Below, piece after piece: positions 17,640 to 26,627 of a DNA stretch of 64,000 nucleotides. Position numbers and translations under genes: made by a program. Under the pieces are notes generated by a model, which saw only the letters and a list, made by a program, of their open reading frames with translations, did not search any database and had not been told where the DNA came from. Within the stretch, counting starts at the first letter, position 1. Each line of letters starts with the position of its first letter. Origin of the DNA: Paenibacillus sp. FSL R5-0345 (GTDB lineage: Bacteria; Bacillota; Bacilli; Paenibacillales; Paenibacillaceae). The DNA lies in the NCBI RefSeq assembly GCF_000758585.1, contig NZ_CP009281.1:3906001-3970000 (forward strand), read 5' to 3'.

Positions 17640-19553
17640 TTAGATCCCCGCATGAACTTCGGATTTGATCCGTTCAAGCTCATGAGTAACAACCTGTGGT
17701 TCTTCTTGAAAGCCCGAATAGCTCGGAATAAGCTGCTTTAATAATTTCTTAATTTGATAACTGCTCGGCACAAATTCGTACCGTTTGCACAAATTCTCCA
17801 GAACTCCAAGAACCAAATTCAATTCAGATCTGGATACACTTTGAGGACGACTGATCATGATGCGATAGTTATTGGTAACCATCAACCCTTCCTCTTCCGT
17901 CAGGAGTTCCTCATATAATTTCTCTCCAGGACGAATACCTGTGATCACAATGGGGATATCTTTATCGGGTTCTAAGCCGGACAGACGTATTAAATCTCTT
18001 GCTAGATCGTATATCCGAACTGGCTTACCCATATCAAGCACGAACACCTCGCCGCCTTGTGCCAGTACACTCGCTTGAATAACCAATTGCACCGCTTCAG
18101 GAATCGTCATGAAATACCGCACCATATCCATGTGGGTGACTGTAACCGGGCCACCACTCTCAATCTGTCTTTTGAATAACGGAATAACACTTCCCCGGCT
18201 ACCGAGTACATTTCCGAAACGGACAGCGGCAAAAACCGTCTTGCTGGATGAATTCTGATCATTAATAATCATTTCTGCAGCCCGCTTCGTAGCTCCCATG
18301 ACACTGGTTGGATTAACCGCTTTGTCTGAAGAGATGAGAATGAACCGCTTTGCACCATATTTGGCGCTCGCCTCCGCAACATTCCTTGTTCCGATAACGT
18401 TGTTCTTAACTGCCTCGACCGGGTTCATCTCCATAAGTGGAACATGTTTATGCGCTGCGGCGTGATACACGATCGTAGGTCGGAAATTTTGAAATACACT
18501 ATCGATCCGCGACACATCTTGAATATCCGCTATGATGGGTTGAATCTTCTGATCGGGATATAGCTGACGCAGCTCTTGTTCAATCAGGTAAATGCTGTTC
18601 TCACCATGCCCAAGAAGCAGCATTTCCTTCGGACGATATGCAGCTAGCTGCCGGCACAGTTCCGAACCGATGGAGCCTCCAGCACCCGTGATGAGGATAC
18701 ACTCACTCCCTAAATTCTCGCGAATCTCCTCAGTGTTAATCTCAACAGGAGTTCTTCCCAGCAAATCATTTACGGACACTTCACGGATTCGATTAACTGC
18801 CATTTTCCCGTCCAAAATTTCTGTCATACTAGGCATTAGCTTAACCTGTGCTTTGGTTGACTTGCAGATTTCGATAATCTCCATTAAGTCGTTTTGTGGT
18901 GCTGTCGGAAGGGCAATAATAATGAATGCAATATCCAGCTGATCCACGGCTTCTGGAATGAAATTTCGGTTACCCACAATCGGGAGCCCCATTACTTCCA
19001 GCTTTTGTTTGGATATATCATCATCAATGAAGGCGACCGGATTCATAAATTTGAACCTTGAATGCTTGATATCTTTCGTAACGAGGATTCCTGCCTTACC
19101 AGCCCCTACGATTAGAAGATTACCTTCGAAGGCCTCCTTCGTACCCGTTGTCTCAAACCCATCATTAAGAAGACGTTTAACCATTCGTAACCCAACAATG
19201 CCGAGGAACACATAACCCGCTGCAAAATAAATAGAAATCGGTAGTCGATAGGAAGGAACTACTGCGTGTGCGGATACGTTGACAACAATCACGCCAACAA
19301 GTGTTAATACACTCACTTTCAGCAGCTGCAATAACTCTCTCATTCCCGTGTATCGCCAAATATTGTTATACACTTTGAATCCAAATGAGAAGGCCGCATA
19401 CACCGCAATGTGAATCAATATAGCCCACGGAAGCATCCACACGTACATCTCAGGGATTTGAAAATCAAACCGAAGTAAAAACACAAGCCACACTGAAGCC
19501 GCAATAATCCCCGCATCCAACATGACCAAACGGACGATCCGCATTCTCATCAC
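17640..19553 (-). CDS. Membrane-bound nucleotide-sugar 4,6-dehydratase (CapD/PglF-like)
   Basis: 637 residues, the long form. The N-terminus has four membrane helices, followed by a first Rossmann region (LLIVGAGKAGILV) and a catalytic SDR domain with ILITGAGGSIGSELCRQL. The active-site segment is ISSDKAVNPTSVMGATKRAA, where Met replaces the usual SDR Tyr, as is normal in this subfamily. It converts UDP-GlcNAc (or similar) to the 4-keto-6-deoxy sugar. The product would feed the PglE-like aminotransferase. GTG at 19553 or ATG at 19550 are equally placed after AGGGAG. Confidence 0.93.
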   Translation of the reverse strand: MMRMRIVRLVMLDAGIIAASVWLVFLLRFDFQIPEMYVWMLPWAILIHIAVYAAFSFGFKVYNNIWRYTGMRELLQLLKVSVLTLVGVIVVNVSAHAVVPSYRLPISIYFAAGYVFLGIVGLRMVKRLLNDGFETTGTKEAFEGNLLIVGAGKAGILVTKDIKHSRFKFMNPVAFIDDDISKQKLEVMGLPIVGNRNFIPEAVDQLDIAFIIIALPTAPQNDLMEIIEICKSTKAQVKLMPSMTEILDGKMAVNRIREVSVNDLLGRTPVEINTEEIRENLGSECILITGAGGSIGSELCRQLAAYRPKEMLLLGHGENSIYLIEQELRQLYPDQKIQPIIADIQDVSRIDSVFQNFRPTIVYHAAAHKHVPLMEMNPVEAVKNNVIGTRNVAEASAKYGAKRFILISSDKAVNPTSVMGATKRAAEMIINDQNSSSKTVFAAVRFGNVLGSRGSVIPLFKRQIESGGPVTVTHMDMVRYFMTIPEAVQLVIQASVLAQGGEVFVLDMGKPVRIYDLARDLIRLSGLEPDKDIPIVITGIRPGEKLYEELLTEEEGLMVTNNYRIMISRPQSVSRSELNLVLGVLENLCKRYEFVPSSYQIKKLLKQLIPSYSGFQEEPQVVTHELERIKSEVHAGI

Positions 19554-19612
19554 TTCTTTCTCCCTAATTAACTAAAAGTTCATTTACTCGACTTTTATGT
19601 GTGAGTGAATGA

Positions 19613-20842
19613 TCAATCTCCCGACAGGCTAGGTTGCATATCAGACGGAACTCTCTTTCTTTCCTCCTTATTCAATGCTTCTATATAGATCGAGTCCATT
19701 TCACGGAGCACTGCAGGCAATCCGTAGCGAATGATACTCTCCTTGTTTGTTTCTCCCATCGCTGTGGTTAATGCTGAATCATCTCGTAGTTGAATAAATG
19801 CCTTAGCGGTAGCGACAATATCATCAACGGGAACTAACATGCCTGTTGACTCATGTTCGATCAAATCACGAATCCCCCGAATATGTGTACCGATAACAGG
19901 TTTTCCTACTGCCATCGCCTCCATAATCGCCCGAGGTAATCCCTCCCGATAGGACACAAGTGCAGCAACATCACAAGCTCTAAGCAGATCGGGAATATCT
20001 CTGCGATATCCAAGCATATGCACGCGATCGCTGACACCTAGCCGATTAGCAAGTTCCAATAGTGTCTGCTCAAGCGGCCCCGTACCCGCAAAAGCCAGAT
20101 GAATATTAGCAGCTCGAGCCCCTAACTGACCCAGCGCTTCAATCAACTGCTTCTGATTCTTGTTGGCGTTTAGCTCAGCAACGCATAGGATGACAAAGGG
20201 CGGTTCATCATGCTCGATTTTTGGAAGATCAAATAGTTGGCGCCGCCTATCTGCCTTCTCTGCCTCAACTTCAGGATGATTACGTACGCTGCTGTAAACC
20301 TGGAGATCGAGTCCTACACCACTCACATAGATCACTTTTTTCCGTACAGAAAATCTCTGGGCACGTGTATAATCCTCACTATTTATGGTGATCAGCACAT
20401 CTGTCCAGCGCGCCATTAACCGCTCCAGCGGATAATAAAGCATCCAATTCACTAAAGGGGCTCCCTTGAAAAAATGAAAGCCGTGAGCTGTATACAATGT
20501 GCAAGGTATACCTGCTCTATAGGCTGCAATCCGTCCGAGAATCGAAGCAACTGGCGTATGTACATGGACGAACTGAAATCCCTCCTTCTTGAAGCTTTCC
20601 GTTAACATCCTTAGAGCCGCCCAGTTCTGCATCTGCAAAGGACTGCGCTGGATGGGCACATCATGGCAGACGATTCCCTTCTCTTCTAACCGTAATCTCG
20701 CTTCACCAGGTTGTGCGTAAGCATGCACTTCACATCCCTTTTGCTGCAATAACTCCATATAAGGTAGATGGAAACTCTCAAAATGCCCAAAAATGGAGGC
20801 TACAAAAGCGACTCTTACCGGCCCACAGTCTTCAGCAGGTAT
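19613..20842 (-). CDS. Glycosyltransferase family 4, start codon unresolved
   Basis: GT-B fold transferase with the retaining GT4 signature EGLPRAIMEAMAVGKPVIGT and a donor-site region LCVAELNANKNQKQLIEAL. The first in-frame ATG is at 20758, but the frame upstream encodes RVAFVASIFGHFESFHLPYM, which is the expected first beta strand and helix of the family (the residues just before ELLQQKG). No ATG, GTG or TTG exists in that extension. The best ribosome site, AAGAGG, stands 9 nt before an ATA at 20842, which is given here as the provisional start. It probably adds the second sugar of the repeat unit. Function is firm, start is not. Confidence 0.85.
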   Translation of the reverse strand: MPAEDCGPVRVAFVASIFGHFESFHLPYMELLQQKGCEVHAYAQPGEARLRLEEKGIVCHDVPIQRSPLQMQNWAALRMLTESFKKEGFQFVHVHTPVASILGRIAAYRAGIPCTLYTAHGFHFFKGAPLVNWMLYYPLERLMARWTDVLITINSEDYTRAQRFSVRKKVIYVSGVGLDLQVYSSVRNHPEVEAEKADRRRQLFDLPKIEHDEPPFVILCVAELNANKNQKQLIEALGQLGARAANIHLAFAGTGPLEQTLLELANRLGVSDRVHMLGYRRDIPDLLRACDVAALVSYREGLPRAIMEAMAVGKPVIGTHIRGIRDLIEHESTGMLVPVDDIVATAKAFIQLRDDSALTTAMGETNKESIIRYGLPAVLREMDSIYIEALNKEERKRVPSDMQPSLSGD

Positions 20843-20858
20843 GCTCCCGAACCTCTTG

Positions 20859-22121
20859 TTATTGCGCTTGTTCTGCTTGTTGTCGTAGCTTTCGGCCGGT
20901 TGACTTTTCGATGCCTTTGGTTCGATACCGCATCACTCCTTTCCACCCCGTATTCGTTAATCGGATGCAAGCCGCGTTCATAGCCATCATGAACCACCAG
21001 TACCGCTGGAATAAGGCTTCAATGCCCATCGAAAGTCCAATCATCGCTGCGTGAGATAGCAGTAATGCCATAATGATCGGTCTGTTCACCTTATCTGCCG
21101 CGCGATAAGAACGGAGCCCGACGATGAAGAACCAGATCATGAAGCCGCCATACACGATCAAGCCTAGTAAGCCAAATTCCGTCATAAACCAAATCGGAGT
21201 ATTATGGATAATAATCCGCAATTCATAGTTATAGCTACCAAGTCCAATCCCTAATAATGGACTTTGGGCGATCCAATCTACTGCCTTCCCAATGATGTCA
21301 AGCCGTGATTGAATCTGCGAGGGTCTACTAGCCATATTCCCAAGTACATCCAGATAAGCAGTACCTTTATACAACAGCAGTGCTGCAAACGCGACACTAA
21401 ACCCCATGCCGATCTTTAGAAGTCGAGAAGGATTCGTCAGGAGAAGCGTAAGTAGAACAAGGAACAGACCAATCCATGACGATCGCGAAAAGGTCATCAT
21501 GATTCCCCCGGCTAAGGTAATCGTCGCTAGCGTGCTCACCCATCCCCTAAGTAGCTTCACTCCGTTCCCACTCGTCATGATATGAATGGCAAAAGCCGTT
21601 ACTAGTAACCCGCCATATGCATTCGGATCAATTAACATCCCAGAGAGACGACCATCTTGCACCATATACGGAACCTTAACTCCACTAAAGAAGTCGAACA
21701 AAGCCAGACTATTGAAGATCAGCACGCTGATCAGAAAAGCACGTAGCATTTTATATAACCGATCCCAGCTATCTACAGCTTGAACAAGCATGATATACGT
21801 CAGCAGCAGGAGTATAAACCCAAAATCTTTTTGCAATAGAGCGTATTGCGTAATGAATCCATTGCGCCAAATGGATACAAATGAAGCTAGGACGAAAATA
21901 AACAACATTCCCCAATGCCATGAACTAAACTGCCTTCGGTCCAATTTGAGGTGTATACCTGCCGTAAACAAACCAAGCATCAAGAATAGATCAGAGGGTG
22001 CGATTCGAAAGGCGCCACCGAAGTCAATTTGGGCCGGAAGGCAGATGATGTAACCCATAACCGCAAACAGAAATAAATTACGCATGGTGTAGGGTTTCCC
22101 TACAACGGATACAGATGTCAT
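20859..22121 (-). CDS. O-antigen ligase/polymerase (Wzy-like) membrane protein
   Basis: 420 residues with about ten to twelve membrane segments and the Wzy_C pattern: ITLAGGIMMTFSRSSWIGL, a large extracytoplasmic loop, and SPLLGIGLGSYNYELRIII with HNTPIWFMTEFGLLGLIVYG. It polymerises lipid-linked repeat units on the outer side of the membrane. Located between flippase and GT4 genes in the same operon. The C-terminus is basic and polar (EKSTGRKLRQQAEQ). Confidence 0.9.
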   Translation of the reverse strand: MTSVSVVGKPYTMRNLFLFAVMGYIICLPAQIDFGGAFRIAPSDLFLMLGLFTAGIHLKLDRRQFSSWHWGMLFIFVLASFVSIWRNGFITQYALLQKDFGFILLLLTYIMLVQAVDSWDRLYKMLRAFLISVLIFNSLALFDFFSGVKVPYMVQDGRLSGMLIDPNAYGGLLVTAFAIHIMTSGNGVKLLRGWVSTLATITLAGGIMMTFSRSSWIGLFLVLLTLLLTNPSRLLKIGMGFSVAFAALLLYKGTAYLDVLGNMASRPSQIQSRLDIIGKAVDWIAQSPLLGIGLGSYNYELRIIIHNTPIWFMTEFGLLGLIVYGGFMIWFFIVGLRSYRAADKVNRPIIMALLLSHAAMIGLSMGIEALFQRYWWFMMAMNAACIRLTNTGWKGVMRYRTKGIEKSTGRKLRQQAEQAQ

Positions 22122-22156
22122 ACAAGCCCCTACTTTCGTATGAGAAATTGCCTCAC

Positions 22157-23392
22157 TTATGCGGCCAATTCCCGTTGTACCTGTTTCCTTGCCTGACGAA
22201 TTACCAAGTAAAGCACGATCACACTGCCAATCATCTGAACGAATAAGGCCAAACTAGCCCCCATTGCAGCACCTATCACCCCGAAAATGGGTACGAAGAT
22301 CAGACAAGTAAGCCCATTAGTGATTACTGAACATAGAAACAACGGAATCTGCGCTTTGTACTTGCCCGTAGCCGTTATGGCATACCACAGGTAAGACGAT
22401 ACAAACACCAACAAGGTAGAAACGAGCAACCAATGAAATAAACCTATCTCTGCAGCCACATCTGGACTGAATAAAAGGGTTAGCACCTGAGACCCAAATA
22501 TCCACCCGATCAAACAAGCAACCGCACTAATTCCAACCCCCATTGCAATCATTCGACTGAGCAAAGTAACAAACTCCTTATGACGCCCAGCAGCATGCCA
22601 ACGGGCAAGACGTGGCGTTATCGCTTCACCGAGCGCAGTAACAATAACGTTGCAGGCAACAATCATGTATGAGAGCGTAGCGTATATACCTAAATCATGT
22701 TCCCCTTTAAAGTAAGAGATTGCGTATAATGGAATATTGGTATTTAGCGACATTAACGCGAGCACAATGCCTAGGGGTGAACTGATGATCAGCAAGCCCC
22801 ACAATTGTCTATTTTTAAAAAGTGGCCTGAGCGATGTGTAGACTCTCGCTTTACGAGCATCGTATGCAATCGTTATTGCTAACCATCCGATGATCATGAC
22901 TAACAACGCTAGAATGAGACTCTGAGTAGGGATAAATACGAGGGCGAAGGCAAGTATGGAGAATAATCCTTTAGCGGTTCTCGAGAAAGATATTTGATCT
23001 AACTTCTCTTGCTTCTGAACGATGCCCAACAAAATATCGCTGACCGACTCAACAATTCTATACAATCCGATGAAAAATATGACTATAGCTGTATTCCAAT
23101 CAAAACCACCGACGATGCAACAACCCGCTGTAATCGTGAATGCAACAGCGGTTGTCACGAGTCGAAGGCCAAAAAAATCTCCGAAAATATATTTCCCAGA
23201 GGCATCAACTATCAAGACCGAGCGCAGGTGCAGATGCGACAACATGAAGATGGGAGCCGTCACAGCAAGACCTAACGAATATTGCCCAACAATTTCGGAT
23301 GATCCAAACTTATTAAGCAGAATTACAATCACAAACTGAGCACCTGCATAAGTGATATTCCCGAATAAATATCGAAGAGAAGCAAAGGTCAT
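22157..23392 (-). CDS. Polysaccharide flippase (Wzx/MATE-like)
   Basis: 411 residues with twelve or so predicted membrane helices in the arrangement of oligosaccharide flippases (YLFGNITYAGAQFVIVILLN, FGSSEIVGQYSLGLAV, late GVIGAAMGASLALFVQMIGS). It would move undecaprenyl-linked repeats across the membrane. The longer frame begins at 23425 inside the kinase gene; ATG at 23392 is chosen because the product then begins like other flippases (MTFASLRYLFG) and lies just after the kinase stop, consistent with coupling. Confidence 0.9.
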   Translation of the reverse strand: MTFASLRYLFGNITYAGAQFVIVILLNKFGSSEIVGQYSLGLAVTAPIFMLSHLHLRSVLIVDASGKYIFGDFFGLRLVTTAVAFTITAGCCIVGGFDWNTAIVIFFIGLYRIVESVSDILLGIVQKQEKLDQISFSRTAKGLFSILAFALVFIPTQSLILALLVMIIGWLAITIAYDARKARVYTSLRPLFKNRQLWGLLIISSPLGIVLALMSLNTNIPLYAISYFKGEHDLGIYATLSYMIVACNVIVTALGEAITPRLARWHAAGRHKEFVTLLSRMIAMGVGISAVACLIGWIFGSQVLTLLFSPDVAAEIGLFHWLLVSTLLVFVSSYLWYAITATGKYKAQIPLFLCSVITNGLTCLIFVPIFGVIGAAMGASLALFVQMIGSVIVLYLVIRQARKQVQRELAA

Positions 23393-23397
23393 ATCCG

Positions 23398-24105
23398 TTA
23401 GACCATTCCAGAAGATGAAGCCCAATCGGCAAAATCTTCACCGCGAATCTTGTAACGCTTGCTACTTTTTCGATAATTCAGAACTGCTCCCAATACATGT
23501 GCACCTTGCTGCTCAAGCATCTGTTTGGCAGAGTTCGTATGCTTCAAGAGCACTTTCCCAGATTTAACTACTAACAGTACACCCTCAGTCATCTTTGCCA
23601 AGATAAGCGCATCCGAGAAGGGCATTAACACCGAAGAAGAATCGATAACAATCGTATCAAATCGCTCACTAAGCTCTGCAAATAACCTCTTCATTCCTGT
23701 TGATCCTAGTAAGTCCGCCGGATTCGGTGAGATTGGACCAGAGGTCAGTACTGAAAGCCCCTCTGAATCCTCAATAGAAAAAATACAATCCTCCAATCGG
23801 GTTTGATCCACTAGGATGCTACTTAACCCGACCCAATTGGGTAAATCGAATGCCTTATGCACAGTTGGCGTGCGCAGGTCTCCATCGATCAGCAGCACGG
23901 TTCTGCCCGTTTCCGCCATAGCTATGGCCAAGTTCATCGCTACTGTCGACTTCCCTTCATTTGGAAGAGAGCTTGTGACTAATAAAGATCGGATTTCTCC
24001 ACCTACTCGGGTATAGCGAATATTGGAGCGAATCGTTCGGAATTGATCTCCATTAGATGATTTCGGTTGTTCCAGGCAATACAATTTTGGCGTTTTCTTC
24101 TTCAT
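23398..24105 (-). CDS. CpsD/CapB-type BY-kinase, capsular tyrosine-protein kinase
   Basis: 235 residues. Walker A SSLPNEGKST (45-54), Walker A' VLLIDGDLRTP (70-80) and Walker B FDTIVIDSSS define the bacterial tyrosine kinase fold, which works with its membrane adaptor encoded directly upstream. The start overlaps the adaptor gene by 53 nt and has AAGGAG before it. Unusually, the C-terminus has no tyrosine cluster, only isolated Tyr in NYRK and KRYKI, so the usual autophosphorylation-driven ring cycling is doubtful. It controls polymer length or assembly. Confidence 0.92.
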   Translation of the reverse strand: MKKKTPKLYCLEQPKSSNGDQFRTIRSNIRYTRVGGEIRSLLVTSSLPNEGKSTVAMNLAIAMAETGRTVLLIDGDLRTPTVHKAFDLPNWVGLSSILVDQTRLEDCIFSIEDSEGLSVLTSGPISPNPADLLGSTGMKRLFAELSERFDTIVIDSSSVLMPFSDALILAKMTEGVLLVVKSGKVLLKHTNSAKQMLEQQGAHVLGAVLNYRKSSKRYKIRGEDFADWASSSGMV

Positions 24106-24811
24106 GTCTTGTCGCTCCTTCTACTGAATTGGATTTCGACTTCGCCCGCCGTTTCCGTGGTTTCAATTTCCCCACCGTTCCTAGCAGAGGAAGCTGCAAA
24201 TCCAACTGAATGTTTTTGGCGCTCCTCACAGGTTTTTCTGCCAATTCCCGTAGAATGGAAAACGCGACCCCAGCAATCAATGCAAGTCCGAAAGCAACGA
24301 CCATATTAAAGACAGGCTTGGGTGAGATCGCCTCAAAAGGAACTTTGGCTCGGTCGAGAAACACTACATTTTCTACCCCCATAATGGCTTGAATGTTCTC
24401 GTTAAAAGCCTCCCCAAAACCGTTTGCGATATCCGTAGCCTGCTGAGCATTAGAATCCGTAACAATTACCGTCGTCACTAATGACTCACTACTAGTTCTT
24501 GTCTTAACTTTTTCTAATAGTTTTTCAGGGGTCATATTTAATTGCAGCTTTCTAACGACCTCTTCAGCAATTCTGCTGCTTCGGATAATTTCCCCGTAAG
24601 TGGTTACTAGTTTTTGCCCAGCCATAATGTCATTGATTGCCTTCTGCTGCCTGTCCCCTTGAATAAGAATAGAAGCTGTCGCCTCATATTTCGGCTTCAA
24701 AACATAGTAGCTAACGAAGCTAGCGAGACCGACCGCAACAATACATAACACAATGATGAACAGCAGCTTACGTTTTACTAGCTTCAAAATGCTGCCCAGT
24801 TCAAATTCCAT
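24053..24811 (-). CDS. Wzz/CapA-type chain-length determinant, kinase adaptor
   Basis: 252 residues: short cytoplasmic start, first membrane helix at about 13-35 (LLFIIVLCIVAVGLASFVSY), extracellular Wzz domain (EATASILIQGD, TTYGEIIRSSRIAEEVV, ISPKPVFNMVVA) and a second helix at about 168-188, followed by a cytoplasmic tail. This is the YveK/CapA architecture, in which the tail activates the separate BY-kinase. It is the first gene of the leftward polysaccharide operon. TAGGAGA precedes the ATG. Confidence 0.92.
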   Translation of the reverse strand: MEFELGSILKLVKRKLLFIIVLCIVAVGLASFVSYYVLKPKYEATASILIQGDRQQKAINDIMAGQKLVTTYGEIIRSSRIAEEVVRKLQLNMTPEKLLEKVKTRTSSESLVTTVIVTDSNAQQATDIANGFGEAFNENIQAIMGVENVVFLDRAKVPFEAISPKPVFNMVVAFGLALIAGVAFSILRELAEKPVRSAKNIQLDLQLPLLGTVGKLKPRKRRAKSKSNSVEGATRHEEENAKIVLPGTTEII

Positions 24812-24864
24812 CGCTCATTTCTCCTAACCGTTAATGTATTTTCGTCTTCTTCAACAAGAGTATT

Positions 24865-24893
24865 ATTGTATATTCATATTCTCGTCCGCCCAA
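24865..24893 (-). promoter_or_regulatory. Candidate promoter of the polysaccharide operon
   Basis: Minus-strand TTGGGC (24893-24888), a 17-bp spacer and TACAAT (24870-24865), about 55 nt before the first gene. A weak CcpA-box-like sequence (cgaaagcgctctat, 24948-24961, 10 of 14 positions) lies further upstream. Confidence 0.4.
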
Positions 24894-24973
24894 TATATGT
24901 CCAATATAAGCTGAAAATTTATTAGTCTACTGTTTTAATAGATCCACGAAAGCGCTCTATTAAACTTCAACAC

Positions 24974-25019
24974 AAATAGGCAGCCTACCAGTTAGTTCAT
25001 ACTGGTAAACTGCCTATTT
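24974..25019. terminator. Hairpin between the polysaccharide operon and the PadR operon
   Basis: Arms aataggcag-x2-taccagt / actggta-x2-ctgcctatt, 16 paired bases with two internal mismatches. It lies about 50 nt beyond the stop of the 25072-26043 gene. T-runs are modest on both sides. Confidence 0.6.
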
Positions 25020-25071
25020 TATTCCTTGCGTTACTCTCCTATTTATTTAAATCATGATTGTTGAGAACCTC

Positions 25072-26043
25072 TTAAGAGACATTTTTACGTTTCGTAATAT
25101 GATAGATATTGCTGAACATGCCAGAGAGAATACCGGCAATCGGGAATACGGCCCAGTTGACATCCCAGCGCTGATAGACAAATCCTGTGAACAAGAAGAT
25201 CACTGTCGCCAAAGGCCACAATATCGCCCCCACAGCTCCTATAAATCGGTCCTCTTCCTTCTTTTGTGCAGTAATTATCGGCTCCTCCAGCAGCTTCGTA
25301 TATGCACCTTGGATATTACCGTAATAGATGAACAGAAACACCGCCACTGCCGCGATCGGTAAAAAGGCAACAACTCCATATGGAGTATAGTCATCGTTAA
25401 CAAATGAAGTTGCGAAGATAAAAGCCGGTGATAACACGCACAGGCAAACGCCTGTAATCAGTGAAAGGCGATAGGTCGGAGCATAAAGGGCTTGGCTGCG
25501 TTGAAGTGCCGCTTTGAGCGCATAAGGTAATTGAAAGCCCTGCTCCAGACGTTTGAATCGCTCAAGCTTCATTCCGCTATAGATGAACATTCCCACCGCA
25601 ACAGCAACCAGTATGAACATTCCTACAAGCCCTAACATCGAGCCTTTATCAGCCACAATAGCATTTTTATGTTCAAACAGTGTATCAAGACCAATCAAAA
25701 ACGCCACTCCACATGCACATAGAAAAACGCCGATACCAGTCCACATCCCTGCACTACGTCTGGCAGCCACATAAGAGTAAGCCTCTTCTTCTGTTAGCAC
25801 AGGAACTTTCACAACCTGCTCCGATTCGACAGGCTGGATACCGAGCTCAGCGGTCAACTCTTCAATATTACCGAATTCCGAAATAACGACACCGATCGCT
25901 TCATTTTCCGACTTGCCATCATGTTTCAACTCCTGATACTTCTCCTCCATACCATACAGCAGTTCTCTCTTCAAACGCTCCAGTTCCGGAGTTTTTGGAA
26001 GGTTAGCGAACATATTATCCAGATATACTACAATCGTCTCCAT
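25072..26043 (-). CDS. Membrane protein with permease-prefix (DUF1700-like) N-terminus
   Basis: 323 residues. The N-terminal 75 residues are a soluble helical segment (YLDNMFANLPKTPELERLKR, AIGVVISEFGNIEELTAELG) like the permease prefix/HAAS-type modules that accompany PadR regulators. After a linker come about six membrane helices in pairs (MWTGIGVFLCACGVAFLIGL, and others). The start lies 7 nt after the PadR stop, so the two are co-transcribed. Exact function unknown; the pairing suggests a membrane-stress or transport role controlled by PadR. Confidence 0.8.
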   Translation of the reverse strand: METIVVYLDNMFANLPKTPELERLKRELLYGMEEKYQELKHDGKSENEAIGVVISEFGNIEELTAELGIQPVESEQVVKVPVLTEEEAYSYVAARRSAGMWTGIGVFLCACGVAFLIGLDTLFEHKNAIVADKGSMLGLVGMFILVAVAVGMFIYSGMKLERFKRLEQGFQLPYALKAALQRSQALYAPTYRLSLITGVCLCVLSPAFIFATSFVNDDYTPYGVVAFLPIAAVAVFLFIYYGNIQGAYTKLLEEPIITAQKKEEDRFIGAVGAILWPLATVIFLFTGFVYQRWDVNWAVFPIAGILSGMFSNIYHITKRKNVS

Positions 26044-26049
26044 GCTCTA

Positions 26050-26376
26050 TCACCACTCTCTGATAAATTGGTTAACAACTTCCTGAGTAACCTTCCACTC
26101 CTCACATTTCTCCTTATAATAGGCGAGACCTAGCGAAGTAATCCGATAATACGTACGCCGCTTACCGAGACTCTCATCCTGGAAAAAGGATTCAATGTAA
26201 CCGTTCTTCTCTAACCTGGTAAAAGCGGAATACAAGGTTGTCTCCTTCATAATGTACTTCTCCTGCGTCAACTGCCTGATGTTTTTAGAAATTTCATACC
26301 CATAGGATTCTCCATCCAGCAGCATGAAGAGGATCAGCGTATCATTGTAACCGCGTATAACATCACTGCTGATCAA
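26050..26376 (-). CDS. PadR family transcriptional regulator
   Basis: 108 residues, single PadR-type winged helix domain: LILFMLLDGESYGYEISKNI, TTLYSAFTRLEKNGYIESFF and GKRRTYYRITSLGLAYYKEK. The start is TTG at 26376 with GAGGAGG about 10 nt upstream. It is the first gene of a two-gene operon and very probably autoregulates from the long inverted repeat directly upstream. Confidence 0.92.
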   Translation of the reverse strand: MISSDVIRGYNDTLILFMLLDGESYGYEISKNIRQLTQEKYIMKETTLYSAFTRLEKNGYIESFFQDESLGKRRTYYRITSLGLAYYKEKCEEWKVTQEVVNQFIREW

Positions 26377-26396
26377 TAATGGTAGACCTCCTCGAT

Positions 26397-26452
26397 TACT
26401 TCATCTGTCGTAGTAGTTGCAGTATAACATAATTACTACGACAGATGAAGTA
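26397..26452. promoter_or_regulatory. 19-bp perfect inverted repeat, probable PadR operator
   Basis: Left arm 26397-26415 (tacttcatctgtcgtagta) and right arm 26434-26452 are exact reverse complements around an 18-nt centre. The centre carries a minus-strand TATACT (26426-26421) that could be the -10 box of the padR promoter. The arms begin about 20 nt upstream of the padR start codon. Confidence 0.65.
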
Positions 26453-26555
26453 GTTTAGGGAAAAATAGGCAAAAAAAACCTAACTGGTTCTATGCTATAA
26501 ATGAGCATGCTTTTTATGACCCTAATAGAAATCCTATACAGCCTTATACCACAGC

Positions 26556-26597
26556 AAAAAGCCGCTATCATAGGTAATCCATAGATAGCGGCTTTTG
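26556..26597. terminator. Bidirectional terminator after the SDR gene (copy A)
   Basis: Arms aaaagccgctatc / gatagcggctttt with T-runs on both strands. A close copy is present at 27452-27494 on the other side of the SDR gene. Confidence 0.8.
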
Positions 26598-26627
26598 TAA
26601 AATTATGAACAGGGCAACTAAGATTTA

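Noticed and set aside
20815..20997. 60-codon minus-strand open frame (ending AYLLKTVGR) as a start for the GT4 gene by frameshift
   Set aside because: It overlaps the conserved end of the polymerase gene in another frame and the junction shows no slippery sequence; an ATA start or lost start explains the GT4 N-terminus more simply.
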